Shown here: positions 14,117-21,375 of the stretch, in pieces | How positions within the stretch are numbered: position 1 is the stretch's first letter | Layout: every line of letters starts with the position of its first letter | Origin: UBA1774 sp045223835 | GTDB lineage: Bacteria; Bacillota; Clostridia; Oscillospirales; Oscillospiraceae | Reading direction: 5' to 3' | DNA: 21,451 bases | Assembly (NCBI GenBank): GCA_045223835.1 | Contig: JBGUZS010000131.1 | Span: forward strand, 1 to 21,451 | Notes under the pieces: model-generated | Database searches by the model: none | What the model was told of the DNA's origin: nothing | Seen by the model: only the letters and a program-made list of their open reading frames with translations | Position numbers and translations under genes: made by a program

Positions 14117-14557
14117 ATGGACGAAAAAGAATGGATGCCCTGGGATTGTCCGGATACCTTCGGAAAAAGGCGGGTCCACCCTGACCCTGGCCAGTCCCAC
14201 CTCTGTCAATGGCCCCTCAAGCTGACCAGGGTCTCCAGCGTATCTCCCTATTATCACCGGGCAAATCTGCTGATCGCCGCAGATTGCAGCGCCTATTCCT
14301 ATCTGCGCTTCCACCACTTTGCCCAGGGCAAGGTCCTGACCATCGGCTGCCCGGACATGGAAGGGGACGCATTTGCACAGAAGATCGAGGAAGTCCTAAA
14401 GCTCAATGACATTCTGAGCATACAGCTGGTTCGCATGGATGCGCCGTGCTGTCGGCGGATCACCGAAATCGTCATGAACGCCGTCAAAAAAAGCCGAAAG
14501 GCCATCCCCCTCCAGATCACCACGGTCTTTGCGGAGGGCGAAGATCTGGCGGAGTGA
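14117..14557 (+). CDS. Cys-containing protein of the WP(V/L)-L / AADC family, ferredoxin domain absent
   Basis: A 146-residue soluble protein. The ATG at 14117 has AAGGA 10 nt upstream. The order of motifs is CPDTFG, CQWPLKLTRVSS, ANLLIAADCSAYSY, FAQGKVLTIGCPDME, LNDILSIQLVRMDAPCCRRI and IPLQITTV. I recognise this as the C-terminal module of anaerobe proteins that often begin with a 4Fe-4S ferredoxin domain and read LLIAADC...GCPKLD...EVPCCGG. Conserved Cys suggest a cofactor or redox site; function is not known. Here no CxxCxxC ferredoxin domain exists and PCCGG is PCCRR. Family knowledge links relatives to anaerobic metal-dependent metabolism. It shares its promoter design with the His-rich gene. 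Confidence 0.7.
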   Translation: MDEKEWMPWDCPDTFGKRRVHPDPGQSHLCQWPLKLTRVSSVSPYYHRANLLIAADCSAYSYLRFHHFAQGKVLTIGCPDMEGDAFAQKIEEVLKLNDILSIQLVRMDAPCCRRITEIVMNAVKKSRKAIPLQITTVFAEGEDLAE

Positions 14558-14658
14558 CTGAGTAATCCCCTTGAGTCCGCATGGCGGATAACGGATGAGC
14601 AGTACTGAAAAGAGCAATGGGCAAGAAGAAAGCCTCTGCTCAGTTTGAAAAATAGTTA

Positions 14659-14780
14659 TTGACAAATCAGCATAATGTGGTAAACTAAGCTACTATTTAA
14701 TGAGTGATTCCGCTGCAACAAATCGTGAGCAACATAAGCTGATTCATTTCAGTGACCGCTCCGTATACCGGCGGATATAG
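14659..14780 (+). promoter_or_regulatory. strong promoter with a 26-codon ORF, gene remnant
   Basis: TTGACA (14659-14664), 16 bp, TAAACT (14681-14686) is the best sigma-70 type match in the region. ATG at 14700 opens 26 codons (begins MSDSAATNREQHKLIHFSD) to TAG at 14778, with no ribosome site and almost no leader. It could be the start of a gene cut off when the mobility backbone was joined, or a short regulatory peptide. The rest of 14558-14805 shows nothing else. Confidence 0.45.
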
Positions 14781-14805
14781 GGATTGACCGGCATATAACT
14801 ACTGG

Positions 14806-14887
14806 GCCGGGTACATAGAAAACCGCATAGCCTCAGACGGGGTCTCTTTAGATCCTGTCCGGCTGTGTGTATTTCTGTGTACCCGGC
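14806..14887 (+). promoter_or_regulatory. structured leader hairpin before the winged-helix gene
   Basis: GCCGGGTACATAGAAA (14806-14821) pairs with TTTCTGTGTACCCGGC (14872-14887), 16 positions with one T-G pair, enclosing a smaller hairpin. It is followed by TCTTTCTTT. It ends about 70 nt before the ATG at 14960 and may attenuate or protect the mobility transcript. Confidence 0.5.
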
Positions 14888-14959
14888 TCTTTCTTTATGC
14901 CTTTTCGGGATACAGCAGAGAAAAGAAAACGCTCTGCAAAACGGAAGGAGGTGACATAT

Positions 14960-15310
14960 ATGAATCAGCACTACAGCTTTTATCAAATGGACACCCGCGT
15001 CTTCGACCAGGGGCTCAGGCCGATCCCGTTTGCGGTGTACAGCTACCTGGTCTCCTGCGCCGGGAGCCGGGGGAGCTGCTTCCCGTCGGTGCGGACCATC
15101 GCCGGGAAGTGCCGCTGCTCCGAAAGCGCCGCCAGGGATGCCCTGCGGACCCTGGAGGAACGGGGACTCATCCGCCGGGAGTTCAGCTACCGGGAAAACC
15201 GCTACGGCCTCCGGCAGCAGACCAGCAACACCTACCACGTCCTGCGCCTGCCGGACTACTACGAGAACGGGAAGCCCAGGTACGCGGAGCGCCCGGAGCT
15301 GCCACTGTGA
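14960..15310 (+). CDS. winged-helix (replication/regulation) protein
   Basis: A 116-residue protein with a helix-turn-helix of the kind found at the N-terminus of plasmid and ICE replication proteins: GLRPIPFAVYSYLVSCAGSRG, CFPSVRTIAGKCRCSESAARDALRTLEERGLIRRE, then a beta wing YRENRYGLRQQTSNTYHV. AAGGAGGTGAC precedes the ATG at 14960 and decides the start over an upstream frame opening at 14867. It is the first gene of the mobility module, before the candidate oriT and relaxase genes. Either it starts element replication or regulates transfer; only the DNA-binding domain is present, with no Rep catalytic part. Confidence 0.8.
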   Translation: MNQHYSFYQMDTRVFDQGLRPIPFAVYSYLVSCAGSRGSCFPSVRTIAGKCRCSESAARDALRTLEERGLIRREFSYRENRYGLRQQTSNTYHVLRLPDYYENGKPRYAERPELPL

Positions 15311-15622
15311 GGCCCCTGTGTGCCCCGTGTGAGGTTTCCCGGGTAAGGCCGACCCGGTGCCCATCCCAGGCCAGTAAGCCCCCGTCAGGCCGGTTGTGGC
15401 CCCGTTTTGGGGTGATCTGCGGGGACGAAGGAAAAAGCAGGATAAAGCCCTGGCGTCGGAACCGGGGCTGCCGACGCCACATCTGCCCGCAGTGCGGGCA
15501 GAGAGAACGGTCACAAAAGTGACATCTATTCCAGAGAAAAAACAGGCCGGGGACATCACGGATGCCGCAAAGCCCGCGAGCAAGCGGTTTTCGGCGGTAT
15601 CACCCGACAGAACGGAGGAAAA
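15311..15622 (+). other. non-coding stretch with candidate oriT
   Basis: This 312-bp gap precedes the relaxosome genes and holds three close inverted repeats: TGGCGTCGG/CCGACGCCA (15451-15459 / 15471-15479), CTGCCCGC/GCGGGCAG (15483-15501) and GTCAC-AAAA-GTGAC (15510-15523). Inverted repeats of this kind upstream of mob genes typically mark oriT. The nick site is not identifiable by eye. Confidence 0.55.
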
Positions 15623-16084
15623 ATGAGCAAATCTACCACCGGCAAGGACGCCTTCCCCTTCCGTCCGAAACCGGAAACCATGCGCCGCATCGAGCAGTGG
15701 TACCAGGCGGACAACTGCCGGAGCAAAAACGAATTCATCGAAAAGGCGGTCAATTTCTACACCAGCGCCCTGGCGGCGAACGACATCGACCGCCTCCCTG
15801 TCCTGGTCTCCGCCGCCCTGGACAGCAGGCTCAAGACCCTTGAGAGCCGATTGGGTGCCATGCTGTTCAAGCAGTCGGTGGAGCTGGACACCATCGCCCA
15901 GATCCTTGCCGGGGCTTACGAGTTCGATGAGGCAGCCCTTCGCAGCCTGCGGGCGAGGAGCGTTCAGGCCGTGAAGTCCACCCACGGGCGGATCTCCTTC
16001 GAGCAGCGGGCGAGGGAAGCGGCGGCTGCACGTCTCGACGATGAGGCTGCCGGATACGAGGATGAGGACGAGTGGCAAGACTGA
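15623..16084 (+). CDS. relaxosome accessory protein (MobC-like, ribbon-helix-helix type)
   Basis: A 153-residue protein with GGAGG 5 nt before the ATG. The start FPFRPKPETMRRIEQWYQADNCRSKNEFIEKAVNFYT is a ribbon-helix-helix DNA-binding pattern, followed by a helical central part (residues 50-110) and an acidic tail EDEDEW. Such proteins bind oriT beside the relaxase and help strand opening. It overlaps the relaxase gene by 13 nt and follows the candidate oriT directly. Assignment rests on the RHH pattern and position. Confidence 0.75.
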   Translation: MSKSTTGKDAFPFRPKPETMRRIEQWYQADNCRSKNEFIEKAVNFYTSALAANDIDRLPVLVSAALDSRLKTLESRLGAMLFKQSVELDTIAQILAGAYEFDEAALRSLRARSVQAVKSTHGRISFEQRAREAAAARLDDEAAGYEDEDEWQD

Positions 16085-18000
16085 TCGTCAAGAGTCCCTA
16101 CATCAAGGGCGGCAGCGCCGGGGGTTACCTCAAGTACATCGGCACCCGGGAGGGGGTCGAGCTCCTGCCCGATGACCGTCCGCCCACCCGAAAGCAGGAA
16201 CAGCTCATCGCAAAACTGACCCAGGACTTCCCGGACACCCGGATCCTTGCGGAGTTCGCGGACTACGCCGAGAGCAAGACCAAGTACAACGCCTCCCAGT
16301 TCATCACCCGGGCGCTGGAGGAAAATTGGTCTGCGGTCAGCGGCATGGAGGGCTACGCAAGCTACATTGCCACCCGTCCCCGGACCCAGCGCCTCGGTGA
16401 CCACGGGCTCTTCGGTGACGAGGACCGCGTCGATCTGGACGCGGTGATGGCGGAGCTGCAACGCTACCCCGGCAACGTGTGGACGCACATCATCTCCCTC
16501 AGCCGGGAGGACGCTCAGCGCCTGGACTACGACAACGCCGCTGCCTGGCGGGAGCTTCTCCGGGCGCACCGCAGCGACATCGCCTCTGCCATGAAGATAC
16601 CGCCCCGGAACTTCCGTTGGTACGCCGCCTTCCACGATGAGGGGCACCACCCCCACGTCCACATGATGGCCTGGTCTGCTGTACCGGGGGAGGCATATCT
16701 CTCCCGGGAGGGTATCCGGCAGATCAAATCCCAGCTGACGAATCACATCTTCCGGCAGGAGATGCTGGAGACCTATGAGCGGAAATCCCAGTCACGGGAC
16801 GAGTTGGTGCGGGAGGCCCGGAGGTCTCTGTCGGAGCTGGTCCGCCGGATGGAAACCGGCATCGCGGTCCACCCCGAGGTGGAGCGCCTCATCTCCGACC
16901 TGGCCGAACAGCTTCCCACCGGTGGCAAGCTCTCCTACGGCTACCTCCCGAAAAAACAGAAGGGGCTCGTGGATGAGATCGTGGACGAGATGGAACGGCT
17001 CGACGCAGTGCATGAGGCCTACGAAAAATGGTGCGCGCTCCAGTGGCAGGTGGAAAGCTACTACCACGACAGGCTGAGGGAGAAAAAGAAGTTCTCTGAG
17101 CAGAAGGAGTTTCGCTCGATCAAGAACGCGGTGATCCGGGTGGCGGCACAGATACGGAGGGGCACGGTCACCTTCGAGGACCGGGGCCTGCTCCGGGAGG
17201 ACGAAGTGGAGGAACGGCAGTATAACTATGACCTGAGCCGCCTCCGGGACGTAGCCCTGGACGAATCCCTCCCCATTGAGCAGCGGGACGCCGCCGTACA
17301 GGAGCTGACCCGTTACGCGGACACGGGCGACCCCTGGGCGCAGCTCTATGTGGGCAGGCTCTACCGGGACGGGGGCATCCTCCTCCCGGATGCGGAGCTG
17401 GCCGCGAGCTATTTCCGTGACGCCGCCGACCGGGGGCTTGCCTCCGCCCAGTATGCCTTGGGCAAGCTATTGCTGGAGGATGAGGAACTGAGGGACCCGG
17501 AGGAGGGACTGCGGCGGCTGGAACAGGCGGCGGAAAACGGCAGCAGCTATGCCGCCTACCGCCTGGGGAAGGAATACCTGACCGGCAGAAACACAAAGCG
17601 TGACCCGGACCGGGCGACGGACCGGTTCAAACAGGCAGCCGATGCCGGGAACCGATGGGCTCAGTACATGCTGGGCAAGCTCTGCCTCATGGAAAACAGA
17701 GAGCAAGCCCGACATTACTTCACCCAGGCCGCGGAGCAGGGTCACCCCTACGCCCGGTACTTCCTGGACCGGATGGAGGAGCGTAAGCCTCCCTCCGTCC
17801 TGCTGGCGGCCATCAGGCTCATGTACCACATGGGCAGGATCTTCCGGGACAACACACCTCTGCTTCCGGGAAACCGGGCTATACGGATGGACCGGAAGCG
17901 GTTCCAGGAGCTGGTGGAACAGAAGGGGTACCAGGCGGCATTGAACCACGCCCATGAGGTTGAGGAGGACGGCGGCCAAACCATGCGCACGTCCTGGTGA
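16072..18000 (+). CDS. MobP/MobL-type relaxase with Sel1-like repeats
   Basis: A 642-residue relaxase starting with GTG at 16072, overlapping the accessory gene. The N-terminal third has KSPYIKGGSAGGYLKYIGTREGVE with candidate catalytic tyrosines at residues 19 and 22. The three-His metal motif is at AAFHDEGHHPHVHMMAW (His188, His193, His195, His197 region). It would nick oriT and lead the strand out. After a helical linker, residues about 405-565 contain four Sel1-like/TPR-type repeats (DPWAQLYVGRLYRDGG, SAQYALGKLLLEDEE, SSYAAYRLGKEYLTG, NRWAQYMLGKLCL). Such repeats occur in the MobP3-like relaxases of Firmicutes. No coupling protein or type IV secretion gene is present, so it would need a helper element. 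Confidence 0.88.
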   Translation: MARLIVKSPYIKGGSAGGYLKYIGTREGVELLPDDRPPTRKQEQLIAKLTQDFPDTRILAEFADYAESKTKYNASQFITRALEENWSAVSGMEGYASYIATRPRTQRLGDHGLFGDEDRVDLDAVMAELQRYPGNVWTHIISLSREDAQRLDYDNAAAWRELLRAHRSDIASAMKIPPRNFRWYAAFHDEGHHPHVHMMAWSAVPGEAYLSREGIRQIKSQLTNHIFRQEMLETYERKSQSRDELVREARRSLSELVRRMETGIAVHPEVERLISDLAEQLPTGGKLSYGYLPKKQKGLVDEIVDEMERLDAVHEAYEKWCALQWQVESYYHDRLREKKKFSEQKEFRSIKNAVIRVAAQIRRGTVTFEDRGLLREDEVEERQYNYDLSRLRDVALDESLPIEQRDAAVQELTRYADTGDPWAQLYVGRLYRDGGILLPDAELAASYFRDAADRGLASAQYALGKLLLEDEELRDPEEGLRRLEQAAENGSSYAAYRLGKEYLTGRNTKRDPDRATDRFKQAADAGNRWAQYMLGKLCLMENREQARHYFTQAAEQGHPYARYFLDRMEERKPPSVLLAAIRLMYHMGRIFRDNTPLLPGNRAIRMDRKRFQELVEQKGYQAALNHAHEVEEDGGQTMRTSW

Positions 18001-18080
18001 GGGGGACGGGTTTTCCTCCCACAGCCTAATTAAATGAAATGAAGATAAAAACCTCCCGGAAGGGAGGCGGAAAGGACGAT

Positions 18081-18287
18081 ATGGAGAGAACGCATTATAA
18101 GAGTTTCGACGACCTGCCCCTGATGCTCTCGGTGCCGGAGATGGCCGGGGTGCTGGGGATCAGCAGAACAAGGGCATATGAGCTGGCAAGGGAGAAGGAC
18201 TTCCCTGCTCTGACCATCGGCGCTCGCATCCTTGTCCCCAGGGACAAGCTCATTGCTTGGATCGACGCGAAAAGTGCCACAGAATAA
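18081..18287 (+). CDS. xis: excisionase / MerR-type helix-turn-helix DNA-binding protein
   Basis: A 68-residue protein with ATG 18081 preceded by AAAGGA. It reads LMLSVPEMAGVLGISRTRAYELAREKDFPALTIGARILVPRDKLIAWIDAK, the standard excisionase-family (DNA-binding domain, HTH_17) layout. It lies right before the integrase and would bend DNA at an att site to steer excision. A longer frame starting at 18039 lacks a site. Confidence 0.85.
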   Translation: MERTHYKSFDDLPLMLSVPEMAGVLGISRTRAYELAREKDFPALTIGARILVPRDKLIAWIDAKSATE

Positions 18288-18353
18288 TTGTCTAGACTTT
18301 CGGCGCGGGTTGTGGTATGTGTTCGTGCTGAAAAAGCACAAGGAGGGATGGGA

Positions 18354-19568
18354 TTGCAGAAAAAGCTGCTGACTAACGGCAACATCTTCCGGCGGACGGA
18401 CGACCGCTGGGGCGGTGTGGTCTGGTACATGGACGAACAGGGGGAGCGGAAACGCAAGTCCTTCTCCGGCACTACGAAGCAGGAGGTCAAGGAGAAGACC
18501 ACCGCATACATCGCCCAATTCAATGCCGACATCCAGGACTCCCAGGAGGCCGCCAAGCCCCTGCGGGAGAGCCTGGGCAGCTGGCTCCGGGTGTTCAAGT
18601 TCCCGTCCGTAGAGAACACCACCTACGACCGGCTGGAGTGGACCGCCGACCATCTGATCTATCCCCTGCTGGGAGACAAGCCCGTGGGGGATATCAAGGC
18701 TGCAGATGTCAAGGCCATGCTCAACCACTGGATGGACAGGGGTTACACCTATAACACGGTCAAGAAAGCCCACGACATCCTCACCGACTACTTCCGCAAT
18801 CTCCAGCAGGAGGAACACAGCATGAAGAATCCCATGCAAAACGTCCCCATGATCAAGAAGGCCAATTTCCTGGCCTCTCAGGGCAAGCCTGACCTCCCCG
18901 CCTGCGAAACGGTCACCATCTTCACGCCGGAGGAGATCAGCGCCTTCAAGGCGGAGGCCGTCCGCACCTGGGGGACCGGGAAGCGCATTTACCACCAGTC
19001 CGCCGCCTACATCCTCATGCTGAACACGGGACTGCGCACTGGGGAGGCCCTGGCCCTGCTGAACAGCGACGTGAACCTGGAGAACCGGATCCTCCACGTC
19101 CGCCAGGGGGTAAAGCAGGTGCGAAAGCGGGAAGGGGCGGAGCCGGTAAAGGGGACGGTCACCCAGGTCGGGAAGCCGAAGACAAAGACCAGCCAGCGGG
19201 ACGTGCCCCTGAACGATGCGGCCATCGCCGCCATCCGGGAGCTGCGGGAGGAAGCCTACTTCGGAGAGGACACCCCCCTGATCCCGGACGAGAACGGCAA
19301 CTACACCAATCCGCTGAACTTCCGAAAACGGTACTACCGCATCCTGGAGGCGGCGGGCCTGGAACAGCGGGGTCTGCACACCCTCCGGCACACCTTCGCT
19401 TCGACCTTGGTAAATGGCATCCGGCAGGAGGACGGGACCCTGAAATCCCTAACACCCCGGCAGGTGGCAGACCTCCTGGGCCACGCCACCTCGGAGATCA
19501 CGGAGCTGTACTACGTGAAGAAGGACACCGCCAGACTGAGCGGGATCACCAACGGGTTTGAGCTGTAA
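18354..19568 (+). CDS. int: tyrosine integrase of the element
   Basis: A 404-residue site-specific recombinase. TTG 18354 is preferred because AGGAGG (18341-18346) is 7 nt upstream, while the in-frame ATG 18348 is only 1 nt away. It has an N-terminal arm-binding domain with the AP2-like NIFRRTDDRWGGVVWYMDEQGERKRKSF (residues 10-37), a SAM-like core-binding domain (about 70-160), and a catalytic domain with Arg228 (NTGLRTGEAL), Lys278 (KTKTSQRDVPL), His342-Arg345 (LHTLRHTF), His377 (LGHATSEIT) and a Tyr at 386/387. The set is complete. The 45-bp tRNA-Trp repeats and paired TGATGCT arms fit its substrate sites. It ends at the hairpin 19577-19607. Confidence 0.95.
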   Translation: MQKKLLTNGNIFRRTDDRWGGVVWYMDEQGERKRKSFSGTTKQEVKEKTTAYIAQFNADIQDSQEAAKPLRESLGSWLRVFKFPSVENTTYDRLEWTADHLIYPLLGDKPVGDIKAADVKAMLNHWMDRGYTYNTVKKAHDILTDYFRNLQQEEHSMKNPMQNVPMIKKANFLASQGKPDLPACETVTIFTPEEISAFKAEAVRTWGTGKRIYHQSAAYILMLNTGLRTGEALALLNSDVNLENRILHVRQGVKQVRKREGAEPVKGTVTQVGKPKTKTSQRDVPLNDAAIAAIRELREEAYFGEDTPLIPDENGNYTNPLNFRKRYYRILEAAGLEQRGLHTLRHTFASTLVNGIRQEDGTLKSLTPRQVADLLGHATSEITELYYVKKDTARLSGITNGFEL

Positions 19569-19576
19569 AGCAAAAC

Positions 19577-19607
19577 GAACCGTGTCGGCTATCGTCCGGC
19601 ACGGTTC
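19577..19607. terminator. hairpin between convergent integrase and XRE genes
   Basis: GAACCGTGTCGG (19577-19588) / CCGGCACGGTTC (19596-19607), a 12-bp stem with one T-G pair and a 7-nt loop. It overlaps the stop region of the XRE gene. Confidence 0.65.
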
Positions 19608-19851
19608 AAATGATTTCCTGTTCCAGCTTATCAAATTCCGGCGTAGAGAAGAACTCACCCAGAGTTATTTCAAATCCATCACACAGTTTCTTGATCGTGA
19701 CCGTGCCGGGATTCTTGCTCTCCCCATTGAGAATACTCTTGATCGTCGCCTGCGGCACAGCGGAAATGTTGCTCAGTCCGTTCGGTGTAATGCCGCGCTC
19801 CTTGCAGAGCTGTATGATACGGGCCGCAATGGCCTCACGGGTATTCATCAT
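19606..19851 (-). CDS. XRE/Cro-C1-type repressor
   Basis: An 81-residue helix-turn-helix protein: AARIIQLCKERGITPNGLSNISAVPQATIKSILNGESKNPGTVTIKKLCDGFEITLGEFFS, the full single-domain XRE fold. GGAGGGGG lies about 7 nt before the ATG at 19851 (a second ATG follows at 19848). Three AGTGA-N4-TCACT palindromes lie between it and the divergent SLOG-like gene, with the first overlapping its own leader. It probably represses itself and the two genes at 19972-21088. Confidence 0.9.
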   Translation of the reverse strand: MMNTREAIAARIIQLCKERGITPNGLSNISAVPQATIKSILNGESKNPGTVTIKKLCDGFEITLGEFFSTPEFDKLEQEII

Positions 19852-19864
19852 GCGACCCCCTCCA

Positions 19865-19957
19865 AGTGATTTGTCACTATGATAAATCATTTGGAGTATT
19901 TGTATTAGTGATACTTCACTATCCGAGCATTGTATGGTAGTATAGTGATATATCACT
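19865..19957. promoter_or_regulatory. three operators AGTGA-N4-TCACT
   Basis: Perfect inverted repeats at 19865-19878 (centre TTTG), 19907-19920 (TACT) and 19944-19957 (TATA); centres are 42 and 37 bp apart. A plausible plus-strand promoter has TTCACT (19915-19920) and TAGTAT 17 bp later, so operator 2 covers the -35 and operator 3 the start site. They are presumably bound by the XRE repressor. Confidence 0.8.
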
Positions 19958-19971
19958 TGCAGAGGGGTCAG

Positions 19972-20433
19972 ATGCTCTTGTCGATCTGCTTCTTCATCGG
20001 CCACCGGGACGCCCCGGAAAGCTTACGCCCACTGCTGTCCGAGGCTGTAGAGCGCCACATTACGCAATATGGTGTGTCGGAATACATCGTCGGCCATTAC
20101 GGACACTTTGACGCAATGGCGGCACGGGCCGTCCGGGAAGCGAAACGGCGGCACCCGGAGGTTACGCTGACGCTGCTGATTCCGTATTACCCGTTCTGGG
20201 GGCTCCCGCAGCTGACAAAAGACTACGACGCCACGTTTTACCCACCGGGCCTGGAAACCGTACCGAAACCCTTTGCCATTGTCCGGGCAAATGAGTATGT
20301 CATACAGACCTGCGATTATCTGATCTGTTACGACCGGGGTCAGATCGGCAAGACCCGCGACTACGTGGCGCTTGCCCGAAAGAGGGAACAGAAAGGGCTG
20401 ATACGCATTGAAAATCTCGCAGAAAGGATGTAA
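19972..20433 (+). CDS. SLOG-family (DUF1273-like) protein
   Basis: A 153-residue cytosolic protein with the opening ICFFIGHRD, then YIVGHYGHFDAMAARAVREAK, LTLLIPYYPF and a late CDYLICYDRG. These are the nucleotide-binding Rossmann features of the SLOG superfamily (YpsA/DprA/LOG-related). Such proteins are proposed to bind nucleotides or NAD-like ligands; some take part in phage or stress responses. ATG 19972 has AGAGGGG only 4 nt away; an in-frame TTG at 19978 is an alternative. It is controlled through the three operators and overlaps the lipoprotein gene. Confidence 0.75.
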   Translation: MLLSICFFIGHRDAPESLRPLLSEAVERHITQYGVSEYIVGHYGHFDAMAARAVREAKRRHPEVTLTLLIPYYPFWGLPQLTKDYDATFYPPGLETVPKPFAIVRANEYVIQTCDYLICYDRGQIGKTRDYVALARKREQKGLIRIENLAERM

Positions 20434-21088
20434 GCGATTTGCTGTTGCGGCAGTTATGCTCGCGCTGCTGTTCTGCGCCGCCTGCGGGGAGCAGGCACAG
20501 ACCCCGGCGCCACCGGAACGGGATTACAAGGCAGAAGCCGAAGCTGTCGCCGCAGCCTGCGCAGCAAAGGAGGATTGCTTCCTGTGCGGAACGGGTGCGG
20601 CACATTCCGTATATTTCGGGCAGAACAACGTCGGCCTCATCAGCCTGAACACCTTTGCGTATCTCCCCGTTGAGATCAATCGTTATGACCGCATGAGCGG
20701 AAAACTGATTGAGGAAAACACCGGCACAATACAAATACGGACGCTCCGAAACGGCGACGCGGGGCTTTTGGCCTCGCTCATGCTGGATTCGGACAGAGGC
20801 ATCGGGGACCTAAACATAACGCCCGGGGAGGACGGTACTTTGAACCTTGCCGAAACCGCCCGCTTTCTGTGCGCCGACTGCCTGACTGAGCTGGCTTCGC
20901 AGCTTCACGGCAGCGTCTGCGGCTACGGCATCGTCAATTTCAGCACAGGCAGGCTGTACGCCTTCCGTGACAGCATCGTTGGGTTCGGCGCAGGAGATTA
21001 TTACGTGCATTGCGACTTTGACAGGTCTGAAGGAAAGGCCCGCATCCTCGTCATCTTTTGCCCTCTGCGATACGAAAACGAAGCATGA
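20408..21088 (+). CDS. lipoprotein of unknown function
   Basis: A 226-residue lipoprotein translated from TTG 20408 (AAAGGG site upstream), overlapping the previous gene by 26 nt. The start MKISQKGCKRFAVAAVMLALLFCAAC is a clear signal with lipidation Cys26. The mature part has four further Cys (CAAKEDCFLCGT, FLCADC) plus HGSVCGYG and HCDF, so disulfides or metal binding are possible. I do not recognise the family. Paired expression with the SLOG protein suggests the two act together, one in the cytosol and one at the surface. Confidence 0.7.
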   Translation: MKISQKGCKRFAVAAVMLALLFCAACGEQAQTPAPPERDYKAEAEAVAAACAAKEDCFLCGTGAAHSVYFGQNNVGLISLNTFAYLPVEINRYDRMSGKLIEENTGTIQIRTLRNGDAGLLASLMLDSDRGIGDLNITPGEDGTLNLAETARFLCADCLTELASQLHGSVCGYGIVNFSTGRLYAFRDSIVGFGAGDYYVHCDFDRSEGKARILVIFCPLRYENEA

Positions 21089-21150
21089 AGAAAACCGTAC
21101 AGACGAGCGGTAAGGGGTGCAAAATCTTCCGCGCATAAGACAAAGAAAAG

Positions 21151-21180
21151 GCCGCCATCGCTGGAATCAGCGGTGGCGGC
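21151..21180. terminator. hairpin after the lipoprotein gene
   Basis: GCCGCCATCGCTG (21151-21163) / CAGCGGTGGCGGC (21168-21180), 13 bp with one T-G pair and a GAAT loop; no T-run. Beyond it, 21208-21337 shows nothing else I can name. Confidence 0.55.
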
Positions 21181-21189
21181 GGTGCTCTC

Positions 21190-21207
21190 TGATGCTCTTT
21201 TGATGCT
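21190..21207 (+). promoter_or_regulatory. right-end integrase arm-type repeats
   Basis: TGATGCT at 21190-21196 and 21201-21207, 11 bp apart, the second extended to TTTTGATGCT. The same pair and spacing occur at 1562-1582. Another short match, CGAAaCTCGCA at 21302-21312, resembles CGAAtCTCGCA at 1586-1596. Confidence 0.6.
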
Positions 21208-21337
21208 GTAGCGGTTCAAAAAGGGTGGATTGAAGCGGAAAAAACGGATTTTATGCAGCTATATCCGCAGATTATCCGGCATATTATGCAAAGCGGATTT
21301 CCGAAACTCGCAACTCTTCAAGCCGCAAAACAGGCAA

Positions 21338-21369
21338 AAAGTCCCGAAATCAGGCGATTTCGGGACTTT
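21338..21369 (-). terminator. element-supplied terminator of tRNA-Trp
   Basis: AAAGTCCCGAAAT (21338-21350) / ATTTCGGGACTTT (21357-21369), a perfect 13-bp stem. On the minus strand it is followed by TTTTTG. It stands 6 nt past the tRNA 3' end, so the element restores the terminator that integration displaced to 1400-1433. Confidence 0.75.
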
Positions 21370-21375
21370 CCGCGA

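Noticed and set aside
15311..15622. Protein-coding continuation of the winged-helix gene
   Set aside because: The frame stops at 15310 and other frames give low-quality translations without ribosome sites; the inverted repeats fit a non-coding oriT better.
14960..19568. A complete conjugative element (ICE)
   Set aside because: Only relaxase, accessory, winged-helix, excisionase and integrase genes are present; no coupling ATPase, VirB4-like ATPase or other transfer-channel gene is seen.
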